Of a stretch of 62,163 bases of DNA, positions 33,126 through 41,602 are shown in pieces. The notes under the pieces are model-generated. The model searched no databases. It worked only from the letters and a program-made list of their open reading frames with translations, and had not been told where the DNA came from. Position numbers and translations under genes: made by a program. Within the stretch, counting starts at the first letter, position 1, and every line of letters begins with the position of its first letter. Source of the DNA: Bacillota bacterium (lineage in GTDB: Bacteria; Bacillota; Clostridia; Acetivibrionales; JAEZXR01); assembly GCA_023419605.1 (NCBI GenBank), contig JAEZXR010000022.1, positions 1 to 62,163 on the forward strand, written 5' to 3'.

Positions 33126-35594
33126 TTATACCCCAAATTTATTAATCCGTATCTGCTCGTTGGCTGTAAAGTTGTTCTTCACCACATGCCCTTTCAGCGG
33201 GAGAATCTTCTCGTGGATTGCATCCAGGAACCAATCGGGCTGAGGGAAGAATGAATCTTCCAGTTCATGGGCCGGTGTGATCCAGTTCTTTGCACCGATA
33301 ACCACCGGTGGAGCGTCCAGATCATCAAAGGCCAATTCGCTAATGGTCTGTGCGATGTCTTTCAAGTGTGAACCGCGTTCGCAGGCATCACTGGCCAGAA
33401 GAATTCTTCCAGTCTTTTTCACGGATTCCAATACCTTTTCGTAGTTGAAAGGTACAATGGTTCTGGCATCAATGACTTCCGCCGACAGTCCATACTTTTC
33501 TTCCAGAATCTGTGCAGCCTCCAAAGCTCTGTAAAGTGTGGCACCTACAGTCAGGATGGTAATATCCTTACCCTCCTTCTTGATATCCGGTTCTCCGATA
33601 GGTACTTCATAATAACCTTCCGGTACGCCTTCCAGGTGGAACAATTCACCGATATCGTACAGTCTCTGGCTTTCAAAGAAAATTACCGGGTCGGTTCCGG
33701 CCAGTGCGCTGTTCATGAGGCCTTTTGCATCATAAGGGGATACAGGGAACACGACCTTCAATCCCGGAATATGAGCACAAAGGGAAGTCCAGTCCTGGGA
33801 GTGCTGAGCACCGTATTTGGAGCCCACAGATACCCGGACCACAACCGGCATTTTTAATACGCCGGCACTCATAGACTGCCATTTGGAAAGCTGGTTGAAG
33901 ATTTCATCGCCGGATCTCCCGAGGAAGTCGCAGTACATAAGCTCTGCTACCACCCTACCGCCGCAGAGTCCATAACCCACTGCCGAACCGATAATAGCAC
34001 CTTCGGAGATGGGGGAATTGAACAGCCTGTGGTAGGGGAGTGCTTCCGTCAGACCCCTGTACACGGCGAAGGCACCGCCCCAGTCTCTGTTTTCCTCACC
34101 GTAGGCAATAAGAGTAGGATCTGTATAGAACTTATCCAGCATCGCTTCGAATACGGCATCTCTGAATTGGTACACCTTGTTCTTGGAAACAGGTTTTCCG
34201 TTTTCAATACCTACACGCACCTTTTTGGCGATCTGCTGAACCCTTGGATTTTCTTCCTTCGACATCAGAACGTCGCAAGGCCTGTCTTCCATCTTCTCCA
34301 CCTTCTGGTTGGAGAACATCAGATCGGCGATGGCGTTAGGGTTGGATACCAGATTCATCCTTGGGGATAAGGTATCATCGATGGCCAGCTTGCAAACCTT
34401 TGTGATGAGCTCTCTGGTTTCTTCCAGGATGGAATCGAACTTGCCCGTATCGGATACTCCGGCTTCAAGCAGACTATTTCTGAAGGAAACAATGGAATCC
34501 TGCTGCATCCATGCATCGATTTCTTCCTTTGTTCTGTAGCTGGAAGCATCGGAAGGAGAATGGCCTGTAAACCTATAGGTCAATGTATCCAGGAGGACCG
34601 GTCCGTTCTTTTCCTCCAGAATCTTTTTCTTTCTGCGAATGGCATCGATAACGGCCAGAGGATTGTAACCATCCACTCTTTCCGCATGCATTTGTTCAGG
34701 GTTAACACCTGCGCCGATTCTTGCCAGGATATTGTAGCCCATGGTTTCACCGCAGGTCTGTCCACCCATACCGTACTGATTGTTAAAGATATTGAAAATA
34801 ATAGGCAAGCCACCCTTATGGACACCTTCCCACAGCTGTTTGTACTGGTCCATAGCGGCCAGGGACAGTGCTTCCCATACAGGACCGCAGCCCATGGAAG
34901 CATCACCGATATTGGCAATGACGATACCTGGCTTTTGATTGATTTTCTTATAGAGGGCAGCACCGGTAGCGATATCGGCAGAACCGCCAACGATGGCATT
35001 GTTAGGATAGATGCCAAAAGGAGTAAAGAAAGCGTGCATGGAGCCGCCCAGACCCTTATGGAAGCCGGTTTCCCTGGCGAAAATTTCTGCCAGTGTGCCG
35101 TATACCAGGAAGTCAACAGCCAATTCCTTCACACTGTTTGTTTTTTGTCTGCCTTCCACAACACGGAGAATAGCCCCGTCAAAGTAGCTTTCCATGATCT
35201 CCATGAGCTCCTTGTCACTGAGCTTTTCAATGGCGGAAAGGCCTTTTGCCAGGATTTCGCCGTGGCTTCTGTGAGAGCCGAAAATAAAGTCTTCCTTGTT
35301 CAGCAGGTACGCCTGACCGACAGCGGAAGCTTCCTGACCCAGGGAAAGGTGCGCAGGTCCGGGATGGTTGTAAGCTACACCGTTATATTCACCGGTGGTT
35401 TTGATGGCATTGAGCATGGTTTCAAATTCACGGATGATAACCATGTCCCTGTAAATGCGAACGAAGTCCTCGGTGGAGAAATTCGATTTTTCTTCTTCGA
35501 TGGTTTTGTTATACTGGTTCACCGGGATGTCTGTAAATTTGACATATCCACTTTTTCTGACCTCAATAGGGTCAATAAATTGACTCTTTGGCAT
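33126..35594 (-). CDS. 2-oxo-acid dehydrogenase E1, alpha and beta subunits fused
   Basis: An 822-residue thiamine-diphosphate enzyme. Residues 60-470 are the E1-alpha part (REFETMLNAIKTTGEYNG, HPGPAHLSLGQEA, GDASMGCGP with NNQYGMGG binding TPP). Residues 490-820 are the E1-beta part (GEENRDWGGAFAVYRGLTE, YCDFLGRSGDEIFNQLSKW, transketolase C-terminal DARTIVPFNYEKV). ATG at 35594 follows AGGAGGG. It decarboxylates a 2-oxo acid and passes the acyl group to the E2 lipoyl domain encoded nearby. Whether the substrate is pyruvate, acetoin, a branched 2-oxo acid or a sugar-derived acid is not readable; the rhamnose genes nearby suggest a link to sugar breakdown. Confidence 0.88.
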   Translation of the reverse strand: MPKSQFIDPIEVRKSGYVKFTDIPVNQYNKTIEEEKSNFSTEDFVRIYRDMVIIREFETMLNAIKTTGEYNGVAYNHPGPAHLSLGQEASAVGQAYLLNKEDFIFGSHRSHGEILAKGLSAIEKLSDKELMEIMESYFDGAILRVVEGRQKTNSVKELAVDFLVYGTLAEIFARETGFHKGLGGSMHAFFTPFGIYPNNAIVGGSADIATGAALYKKINQKPGIVIANIGDASMGCGPVWEALSLAAMDQYKQLWEGVHKGGLPIIFNIFNNQYGMGGQTCGETMGYNILARIGAGVNPEQMHAERVDGYNPLAVIDAIRRKKKILEEKNGPVLLDTLTYRFTGHSPSDASSYRTKEEIDAWMQQDSIVSFRNSLLEAGVSDTGKFDSILEETRELITKVCKLAIDDTLSPRMNLVSNPNAIADLMFSNQKVEKMEDRPCDVLMSKEENPRVQQIAKKVRVGIENGKPVSKNKVYQFRDAVFEAMLDKFYTDPTLIAYGEENRDWGGAFAVYRGLTEALPYHRLFNSPISEGAIIGSAVGYGLCGGRVVAELMYCDFLGRSGDEIFNQLSKWQSMSAGVLKMPVVVRVSVGSKYGAQHSQDWTSLCAHIPGLKVVFPVSPYDAKGLMNSALAGTDPVIFFESQRLYDIGELFHLEGVPEGYYEVPIGEPDIKKEGKDITILTVGATLYRALEAAQILEEKYGLSAEVIDARTIVPFNYEKVLESVKKTGRILLASDACERGSHLKDIAQTISELAFDDLDAPPVVIGAKNWITPAHELEDSFFPQPDWFLDAIHEKILPLKGHVVKNNFTANEQIRINKFGV

Positions 35595-35650
35595 ATAGAA
35601 ACCCTCCTGTTTAATTGAAGTTAATTTCAAACTTTATTTGGTTGAACCGG

Positions 35651-35752
35651 TTGACTCCCTTCGTTAACTGCGGTTGACACCTCCCTCAAAGGGAAACTGG
35701 GATTTGTCTCCCTCTTCGAGGGGGATGTCACGAAGTGACAGGGGGAGTGTAC
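35651..35752. repeat. Palindrome-rich intergenic repeat between E1 and E3 genes
   Basis: It contains TCCCT/AGGGA, CCCTC-TTCG-AGGGG and TGTCA/TGACA hairpins in a row in a 160-bp gap. Composition resembles the hairpin run at 24600-24810. It looks like a mobile palindromic repeat. Confidence 0.55.
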
Positions 35753-35754
35753 CC

Positions 35755-37122
35755 TTAATGTATTTCGAAAAGGCATTCACGAATGATTTCGCAGACGGTA
35801 GGATGAGGGAATACCAGTTCCTTGATGTCTTCAATCCGCATTTCCGTTTCAATCATTAATGCAGCCCCGTAAATAATTTCCGAGGCATAGTTGCCGACCA
35901 TGTGAACACCGATGATTTTGTTGTATTTTTTATCAACCAGCACCTTGCAAATGCCGTCTCCACCTTCGTTTTCAGCCACATACCTGCCGCTGTACATCAT
36001 GGAGAGCTTTGCAACCTCGAAATCCAGGCCCTTCTGCTTTGCACTTTCCTCGGTTTCGCCTACAGCACCTACCTCCGGGTTTGTATAGATGACCGAAGGA
36101 ATAGCATGGTAGCGCATAACATCTCTTTTGCCCAGCATATTATTGATGCAAACCTCTGCTTCACGATAGGCGGTATGGGCCAGCATGGAAACTCCGTTTA
36201 CGTCACCGGCGGCATAGACTTCGGGGATGTTGGTTCTGCCTCTTTCATCGGTTTTGACTCTGCCTCTTTCCAGTTCCACACCGATATTTTCCAGTCCGAT
36301 ATCCTGCGTCGCAGGTCTTCTGCCGATACTCAGCAGAATCTTATCTGCTTCCACCGACAGGGTCTGGCCGTTGACTTCATAGACAACACTGCCTTCCTTG
36401 ATCTCCACTACTTTGGAGCTCAGTTTGAATTCGACGCCTTTTTTCTGGTAGTTCTTCAGAAGGATTTCTGAAATCTCACCATCCGTGGGGCCTCCAATGT
36501 GGTCCAGCATTTCGATAACCGTTACCTTGCTTCCGGCAGAGTTGAAATAGGAAGCCATTTCAAGGCCGATGACGCCGCCGCCCACGATAACCAGGGAAGA
36601 GGGAAGGGCAGGCAGGTCGAGGATTTCACGGTTTGTGAGAATATAGCCTTTCTCAATGCCTTCCTTTACACCGGGAATAGGAGGGACTACAGGGGTTGAA
36701 CCGGTAGCGATCAAAAGCCTTTTTCCGGTGTAGGTATCATTTCCTACTGTCACTTCATAGCCTTCGGCGGTACGGGTCTTTATGAAGGCGGAGCCTTCCA
36801 CTACCGTTACCTTGTTTTTTTTCAGCTTGGCCTTTATGCCGGAAACCAGGGTTTTAATAACTTTATTTTTCCGTTCCACTACAGCTGCGTGATTCAGTGT
36901 GACGTTTTCGGCAGTAACACCGTATTTTTCACCGTGCTTTGCATTGTCGTAAATCTTGGCAGAGTAGAGAAGGGCTTTGGAGGGCACACAGCCTTCGTTG
37001 AGGCATACACCGCCTACCGAGCGTTTTTCGATCAATAGGGTGGAGAGACCTGCGTGGCTGGCACGTTCTGCCGCCAGGTAGCCGGCAGGTCCGCCGCCGA
37101 GGATCACTAGGTCGTATATCAT
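35755..37122 (-). CDS. lpdA: Dihydrolipoamide dehydrogenase (E3)
   Basis: A 455-residue flavoprotein that reoxidises the lipoyl arm of E2 with NAD. It has the FAD site LVILGGGPAGYLAAERASHAG, the redox pair GGVCLNEGCVPSKALL (Cys39 and Cys44), the NAD site VIVGGGVIGLEMASYF near residue 180, VYAAGDVNG, and the C-terminal His-Glu pair in VFPHPTVCEII. It has no N-terminal lipoyl domain. It belongs to the same minus-strand unit as E2 and E1. Confidence 0.93.
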   Translation of the reverse strand: MIYDLVILGGGPAGYLAAERASHAGLSTLLIEKRSVGGVCLNEGCVPSKALLYSAKIYDNAKHGEKYGVTAENVTLNHAAVVERKNKVIKTLVSGIKAKLKKNKVTVVEGSAFIKTRTAEGYEVTVGNDTYTGKRLLIATGSTPVVPPIPGVKEGIEKGYILTNREILDLPALPSSLVIVGGGVIGLEMASYFNSAGSKVTVIEMLDHIGGPTDGEISEILLKNYQKKGVEFKLSSKVVEIKEGSVVYEVNGQTLSVEADKILLSIGRRPATQDIGLENIGVELERGRVKTDERGRTNIPEVYAAGDVNGVSMLAHTAYREAEVCINNMLGKRDVMRYHAIPSVIYTNPEVGAVGETEESAKQKGLDFEVAKLSMMYSGRYVAENEGGDGICKVLVDKKYNKIIGVHMVGNYASEIIYGAALMIETEMRIEDIKELVFPHPTVCEIIRECLFEIH

Positions 37123-37207
37123 GATGGGTCACTTCCTTACATGTTTTTTTATTGTTTAGTTAATTTTAGAAAGTTTTGGGGTATTCCTCTGGGGTGGCTT
37201 TGCAGCG

Positions 37208-37430
37208 CCGGGGGAACCATGTTCAGTCGGCAGAGGTTCCCCCGGCAGCCCCCTCCTTGCCTGGGTCCGGGGATTTGGCTCCAACAGGTTCTAAGGATGC
37301 TTCCGGTTCTTCTGGGGTCGGCATTTACTGACGTCCTGTCAGGAAATGCCTAAAACCCACGTCCTGTGGGTTTTACCCCGCCAGAACCTCCAGCACCCTA
37401 AGAACCTGTAAGGAGCTAAATCACGGACCC
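37208..37430. repeat. Large multi-arm palindromic element in a 460-bp gap
   Basis: A perfect 11-bp hairpin lies at 37208-37218/37235-37245. It is followed by a long outer stem (37263-37295 with 37398-37430, about 33 bp with few mismatches). That stem encloses GGTTCTTCTGGGG/CCCCGCCAGAACC, GCATTT/AAATGC and AAAACCCAC/GTGGGTTTT arms. Similar GGTATTCCTC sequences lie on both sides (near 37178 and 37433), like a target duplication. No ORF is supported. Confidence 0.7.
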
Positions 37431-37455
37431 ATGGGTATTCCTCCGGAGAGACTCT

Positions 37456-37503
37456 GGAGAAGCCTTCGGAGAAGCCTTCGGAGAAGCCTTCGGAGAAGTT
37501 CTC
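37456..37503. repeat. 12-bp tandem repeat, four units
   Basis: GGAGAAGCCTTC is present three times exactly and a fourth time with changes. It lies between the multi-arm element and the end of the E2 gene. Confidence 0.85.
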
Positions 37504-37582
37504 GCAGGTTGCTCTATAAAGCCGTTTTGAAGACAGGATAGAGGCGTCTCTCTTATGAGGAGTACTCTAACAAGATAAAATC

Positions 37583-38950
37583 CTACTTCGCAAGAAGAAT
37601 ACTGAAGTTCTCCAGGTTCCTTTTCAGTTCTTGCAGGAACTTCGCGGCCGGGGCTCCATCCAGTGCCTGGTGATTGAAGGTAAGCGATAGAGTCATGGCG
37701 GGATAGAACTGGTACTCTCCATCCACTTCACGAGCTCTCTGAACAAGGGTTCCTACACCCAGGATTCCGGTCTGTGGAGCGTTAAGAATGGGTGTAAAGG
37801 ATTCGATATCCAAAGTTCCCAGGTTTGTTACGGTAAAGCTTCCGTTTTTCATTACATCCGGATTGACGGTACCCTTCTGGCATTCCTGTGCCAGCTTCTT
37901 GGTTTCTTTTGATATGTCGTTTAAGGATTTCAGGTTTGCGTTGAATATGTTTGGAACCATGAGGCCCCTTTCGGTATCCACAGCTACACCCAGGTTGACA
38001 TTTCTGTAGTACAGCATTCTGTCCTCCATAAAGTTGGCGTTGAGGTCCTTGTGATTCAGCAGTGTCCTGGAAACGGCATACAGGATGATATCGTTCAGGG
38101 TGATATTTTCAAGACCCAGACGGTCTTTGTTGTCTTTGAGCTTCTTTCTGTATTCCAGTATGTCGGTGGCATCGAAGGAAGAATTCAATGTCAGCTGGCA
38201 GGTCGTAGTGATGGAGTTAAGCATTGCTTTGGCAATGACTTTTCGAATGTTTGGCAGCTTCACTTCATCATACATGGACCCCGTTGCTTCAACGGAAGCC
38301 GCTGACTGTGGCTGTACCGGTTCTGCAGCAGCAGGTGATTTTGCCAGGTCGGAGGTTGTGACTCTTCCTCCCATGCCGCTTCCTGTAACCGGATGTTCCA
38401 GACCTAAGTATTCGTTCTTTGCGGAAGCGGTTACAAAAGGTCCGGTTTCACGCAGGGCAACGATATCTCTTTCGATAATTCTGCCATTGGGACCGGAAGC
38501 AGCAGCATACCGGTAATCCACCCCAGCTTTTTCTGCAAGGTTTTTTGCACGGGGCGATATTTTTATTTCAGTGCCTTGCGCGGGAGTTTCTGACTGGAAA
38601 ACTACAGGTGCAGCAGCAGGAGTTTCGAATGCCGGTTTTGCAGCCGGTTCATTCTTCGGGGCTTCCGCCGGTGCGGTAGAGGCATTGGGATTAAATTCAG
38701 CCGTGCTTTCTCCAGGTGCTCCGATTACACATACATTAAGCAGAACGGGAACGTCGTCTCCCTCGGAGAAGAAAATATCCAGAAGTGTACCTTCAACCTT
38801 CGCTTCTTCGTCAAAGGTTGCTTTGTCGGTTTCATAGGTGAAAAGAATATCTCCGGCTTTTACCGGGTCACCTTTTTGTTTGTACCATTTTGCTATGATA
38901 CAGCTTTCCACTGATTGGCCCTGTCGGGGCATTATAACCGCTGTAGCCAT
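37583..38950 (-). CDS. Dihydrolipoamide acyltransferase (E2)
   Basis: A 455-residue core enzyme of the complex. The N-terminal lipoyl domain has the lipoylation site YETDKATF (Lys near residue 42). An Ala/Pro-rich linker follows. The first E3-binding domain is KISPRAKNLAEKAGVDY with GRIIERDIVAL, and a second, degenerate copy follows (VTGSGMGGRVTTSDLAKSP). The catalytic domain ends with FNHQALDGAPAAKFL, which keeps the His and Asp of the HxxxDG motif. ATG at 38950 follows GGAGG. Two E3-binding-like segments are unusual. Confidence 0.9.
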   Translation of the reverse strand: MATAVIMPRQGQSVESCIIAKWYKQKGDPVKAGDILFTYETDKATFDEEAKVEGTLLDIFFSEGDDVPVLLNVCVIGAPGESTAEFNPNASTAPAEAPKNEPAAKPAFETPAAAPVVFQSETPAQGTEIKISPRAKNLAEKAGVDYRYAAASGPNGRIIERDIVALRETGPFVTASAKNEYLGLEHPVTGSGMGGRVTTSDLAKSPAAAEPVQPQSAASVEATGSMYDEVKLPNIRKVIAKAMLNSITTTCQLTLNSSFDATDILEYRKKLKDNKDRLGLENITLNDIILYAVSRTLLNHKDLNANFMEDRMLYYRNVNLGVAVDTERGLMVPNIFNANLKSLNDISKETKKLAQECQKGTVNPDVMKNGSFTVTNLGTLDIESFTPILNAPQTGILGVGTLVQRAREVDGEYQFYPAMTLSLTFNHQALDGAPAAKFLQELKRNLENFSILLAK

Positions 38951-39052
38951 ATTGACCTCCATACAATTGTTTTATTTCCAGACCCTTTTACAAAGGATAA
39001 AAGGGATTTGCTTGTGTTAGGCTGTTACATATGTTTTTGTTACTATTATTAG

Positions 39053-39105
39053 ATAAATGTTAGATTATTGATAAAATATAACATTTATTGATATCATTTT
39101 ATCAA
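39053..39105. promoter_or_regulatory. Two interleaved AT-rich inverted repeats upstream of E2, candidate operators
   Basis: ATAAATGTTA (39053-39062) is complementary to TAACATTTAT (39079-39088), and TTGATAAAAT (39068-39077) to ATTTTATCAA (39096-39105). Both are perfect 10-bp arms. They lie in the 244-bp gap before the E2-E3-E1 unit and are likely binding sites for the DeoR-type or another regulator. Confidence 0.5.
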
Positions 39106-39148
39106 ACATTAATGAAGGTGTCAATGAATTAAGCGAGGTATAAATGCA

Positions 39149-39187
39149 AAAAAATAACACGGCCATAGCGGCCGCGTCATTTTTTTG
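39149..39187 (-). terminator. Terminator after the zinc dehydrogenase gene
   Basis: On the minus strand a CGCGGCC/GGCCGTG stem is flanked by an A-run and followed by a T-run. It separates the zinc dehydrogenase gene from the E2 unit. Confidence 0.65.
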
Positions 39188-39194
39188 TGTAAAT

Positions 39195-40460
39195 TTATAT
39201 TTTTTTTGCGTTTGCCAGTAGATATTTTTCTGCTTCCGCACACCACAGGCCGTTATTCTTCTCGACGATGTCCGCCAAATTTGCAAAGAGCGGGTCTGTC
39301 GCTCCCTTGGTCCTGAAATCGGCAATTGCGGTAAGTTCCATTTCAATGTTGGTATAGATTAACTTTTTCCCGCCGGGTATTTTCGGCAGGTTCAGCGTTG
39401 TTTCCACCACACAGTTGAGACCTCCGATATGCGTGATCATGGAAGATGGGTTCAAAAGCCCTTTTTCCATCATTTGTAGCGATTCGATCAAATCGTCGGT
39501 ATTTCCTCCGCTGGTTCCTACGACATGGGTTGCATTATAGTGAACATTGTAGAAGTTGAACTCCGCAGAGAAGGCCGGATTGCTTGGACCTGCGAAGAAG
39601 TTGAGGCAGCCGTCGTGCCCCAGGATTTTGTCGCCCAGTTCTACCACAGGCCGGACAGGCGCATAGACCATTACATCGTCATAGCCTTTGCCGTTGGTTA
39701 GGGACAGCAGGTGTTCCTCGGGTTTCTCCATGCTTCCGGTATTCACATAAATCAATTTGACTCCGTTCTTTGCCGCTTCTTCCACAGTATAGATGGAGGC
39801 AGCCCTTGCCAGCCTTGCGTCATCGATATCCGTTACCACCAGCAGTCCCGGTTTGCGGTCACAGTGAATGGCATAATCAATGGCGCCGAGACCCATGGGG
39901 CCCACGCCTGCGAGGATGGCCATGTTGCCTCCCTCGACGATCCCCATGTTGTGCACATAGCTTCCCTGCACCGTGTGATAATGTGCATGGAAAGTACCTA
40001 CGATACAGGACATGGGTTCTGCCAGTGAACCGTAGAAATAGGCATCACCGTCATAGGAGAGCAGACAATCCTGGGCCATTACTTCATTTGGAATGATGAT
40101 ATAAGTAGCATTCCCTCCGATATAGTGGAAGCTGTATCCAGGCGCGGCATAGGGATTTTCCTTCAGATTCAGGGCTGGCTGAATGGAGAATTTGTCTCCA
40201 GCCTTGAATTTATGCTGCCATTTGCTTCCGACCTCTACGATCTGCCCGCAGAATTCGTGGCCGACAATGACAGGATTTTCAGCAATATCCTTGGGAACCC
40301 TTTTGTGGTCTTCTCCCTGAATGGACGCTTTGTAGGAGGACATGCATATGCTGTCTGAAATAATATGGGCCAGTATTTCATCATCCTTAATCGCGGGAAG
40401 CTCAAATTCTTCCAGACGTAAATCATTTTTTCCGTACAACCGAACTGCTTTTGTCTTCAT
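39195..40460 (-). CDS. Zinc-type alcohol/polyol dehydrogenase
   Basis: A 421-residue medium-chain dehydrogenase, longer than the usual 340-360. Residues ICMSSYKA and NPVIVGHEFCGQIVEVG give the zinc-site Cys and His-Glu, and the cofactor site is MAILAGVGPMGLGAIDYAIH with acidic VVTDIDDARL, pointing to NAD. The four-Cys structural zinc lobe is not evident. Family relatives oxidise polyols or sugar phosphates such as sorbitol-type substrates. ATG at 40460 follows AAGGAGG. It is divergent from the short-chain dehydrogenase gene, with a palindrome between. Confidence 0.83.
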   Translation of the reverse strand: MKTKAVRLYGKNDLRLEEFELPAIKDDEILAHIISDSICMSSYKASIQGEDHKRVPKDIAENPVIVGHEFCGQIVEVGSKWQHKFKAGDKFSIQPALNLKENPYAAPGYSFHYIGGNATYIIIPNEVMAQDCLLSYDGDAYFYGSLAEPMSCIVGTFHAHYHTVQGSYVHNMGIVEGGNMAILAGVGPMGLGAIDYAIHCDRKPGLLVVTDIDDARLARAASIYTVEEAAKNGVKLIYVNTGSMEKPEEHLLSLTNGKGYDDVMVYAPVRPVVELGDKILGHDGCLNFFAGPSNPAFSAEFNFYNVHYNATHVVGTSGGNTDDLIESLQMMEKGLLNPSSMITHIGGLNCVVETTLNLPKIPGGKKLIYTNIEMELTAIADFRTKGATDPLFANLADIVEKNNGLWCAEAEKYLLANAKKI

Positions 40461-40522
40461 TTCGAGACCCTCCTTATTTGTAATACTCAATAACAACGAA
40501 TCGTCAATAGAATGTTAACAGA

Positions 40523-40551
40523 ATTTATGTGTTATATTATAACATATAAAT
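40523..40551. promoter_or_regulatory. Palindromic operator candidate between divergent dehydrogenase genes
   Basis: ATTTATGTGTTAT-ATT-ATAACATATAAAT is a 13-bp inverted repeat with one mismatch, followed by a further ATAACATAAAT half site. It sits midway between two divergently transcribed genes and resembles the AT-rich arms at 39053. Confidence 0.5.
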
Positions 40552-40722
40552 AACATAAATTCACATAGATTTTCTAATTATTTTTAAAATTTTGTTATGT
40601 TTATGCATTTACCAGTTGTTAAAATGAAAAAATCGTATTATCATATAGGTAACAATATGCTTTAAAAAATCGATTCAGAAGTATAAAATGAATACATGCA
40701 TGAGTAAAAGGGGATGATTTTT

Positions 40723-41496
40723 GTGGGAAGATTGGAAGGTCAGGTTGCGATCATAACTGGAGCGGCACAGGGACTGGGAGAGGCTCTCGCTCAAAGATTG
40801 GATAAAGAGGGCTGCAAAGTTGTGGTGGCAGACCTTAATTATGAGGCTGCATGCAAGGTTGCGGAAGGACTTGCCGATGCTATTGCGGTAAAAGTAGATG
40901 TTTGTGATGCGCTGCAGGTGGAGGCCATGGTAAATGCGGCAATAGAAAAATACGGAAAGCTGGATTTGCTGGTTTCCAACGCTGCCATTTTGATTGCAAA
41001 GGCGGTAGAGGAGTTCACTCCCGAGCAGTGGAGGAAGATGCTCGATGTAAACCTTACGGGGTACTTCCTGTGTGCGAAAGCGGCTGCAAAGGTCATGGTT
41101 CCCAATAAGAAGGGAAGTATCATCCAAATCAACAGCAAATCCGGTAAAAAGGGTTCCTATAAAAATTCCGCCTATGCTGCTGCAAAATTCGGCGGCATCG
41201 GTTTGACCCAGAGCCTTGCGCTTGAACTGGCGGAACATAATGTACGTGTGAATGCCATTTGTCCGGGAAATCTTCTGGATTCCCCCTTGTGGGTGAACAG
41301 CCTGTACGACCAGTATGCTAAAAATCAGGGAATTACTGTAGAGGAAGTAAGAAGGAAATACCTGAGCCAGGTACCGTTAGGCAGGGGATGCGCCTACAAT
41401 GATGTAGCCAATGTTATGGTTTTTCTCGCTTCCGAAGATGCGAGCTATATGACGGGCCAGGCCATTAACGTAACCGGCGGACAGGAAATGCGATAG
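40723..41496 (+). CDS. Short-chain dehydrogenase (sorbitol-6-phosphate/lactaldehyde dehydrogenase-like)
   Basis: A 257-residue classical SDR. The cofactor motif TGAAQGLGEALA lies near residue 13, NAAIL near 85, catalytic Ser in INSKSG and Tyr/Lys in SAYAAAKFGG near 147-151, with VRVNAICPGN after it. GTG at 40723 is preferred because AAAAGGGG lies nine bases upstream. It resembles SrlD-type sugar-phosphate dehydrogenases and also the C-terminal half of RhaE, the fused rhamnulose-phosphate aldolase/lactaldehyde dehydrogenase. The actual substrate is open. Confidence 0.87.
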   Translation: MGRLEGQVAIITGAAQGLGEALAQRLDKEGCKVVVADLNYEAACKVAEGLADAIAVKVDVCDALQVEAMVNAAIEKYGKLDLLVSNAAILIAKAVEEFTPEQWRKMLDVNLTGYFLCAKAAAKVMVPNKKGSIIQINSKSGKKGSYKNSAYAAAKFGGIGLTQSLALELAEHNVRVNAICPGNLLDSPLWVNSLYDQYAKNQGITVEEVRRKYLSQVPLGRGCAYNDVANVMVFLASEDASYMTGQAINVTGGQEMR

Positions 41497-41602
41497 ATTT
41501 GATGGATACCTGTAAGTGCCGGATAACTGAAGTTGTCTCATTTCATTGTAACTGCTGACTGTTAACGGTACTTCAACTGTCGGGAAATTGAGAGGGTTTT
41601 AT

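Noticed and set aside
34560..35618. 352-residue plus-strand ORF opposite the E1 gene
   Set aside because: It is antisense to a highly conserved dehydrogenase with recognisable motifs and shows no family features itself.
37456..37503. CRISPR array
   Set aside because: The 12-bp units are directly adjacent without spacers, so this is a simple tandem repeat.
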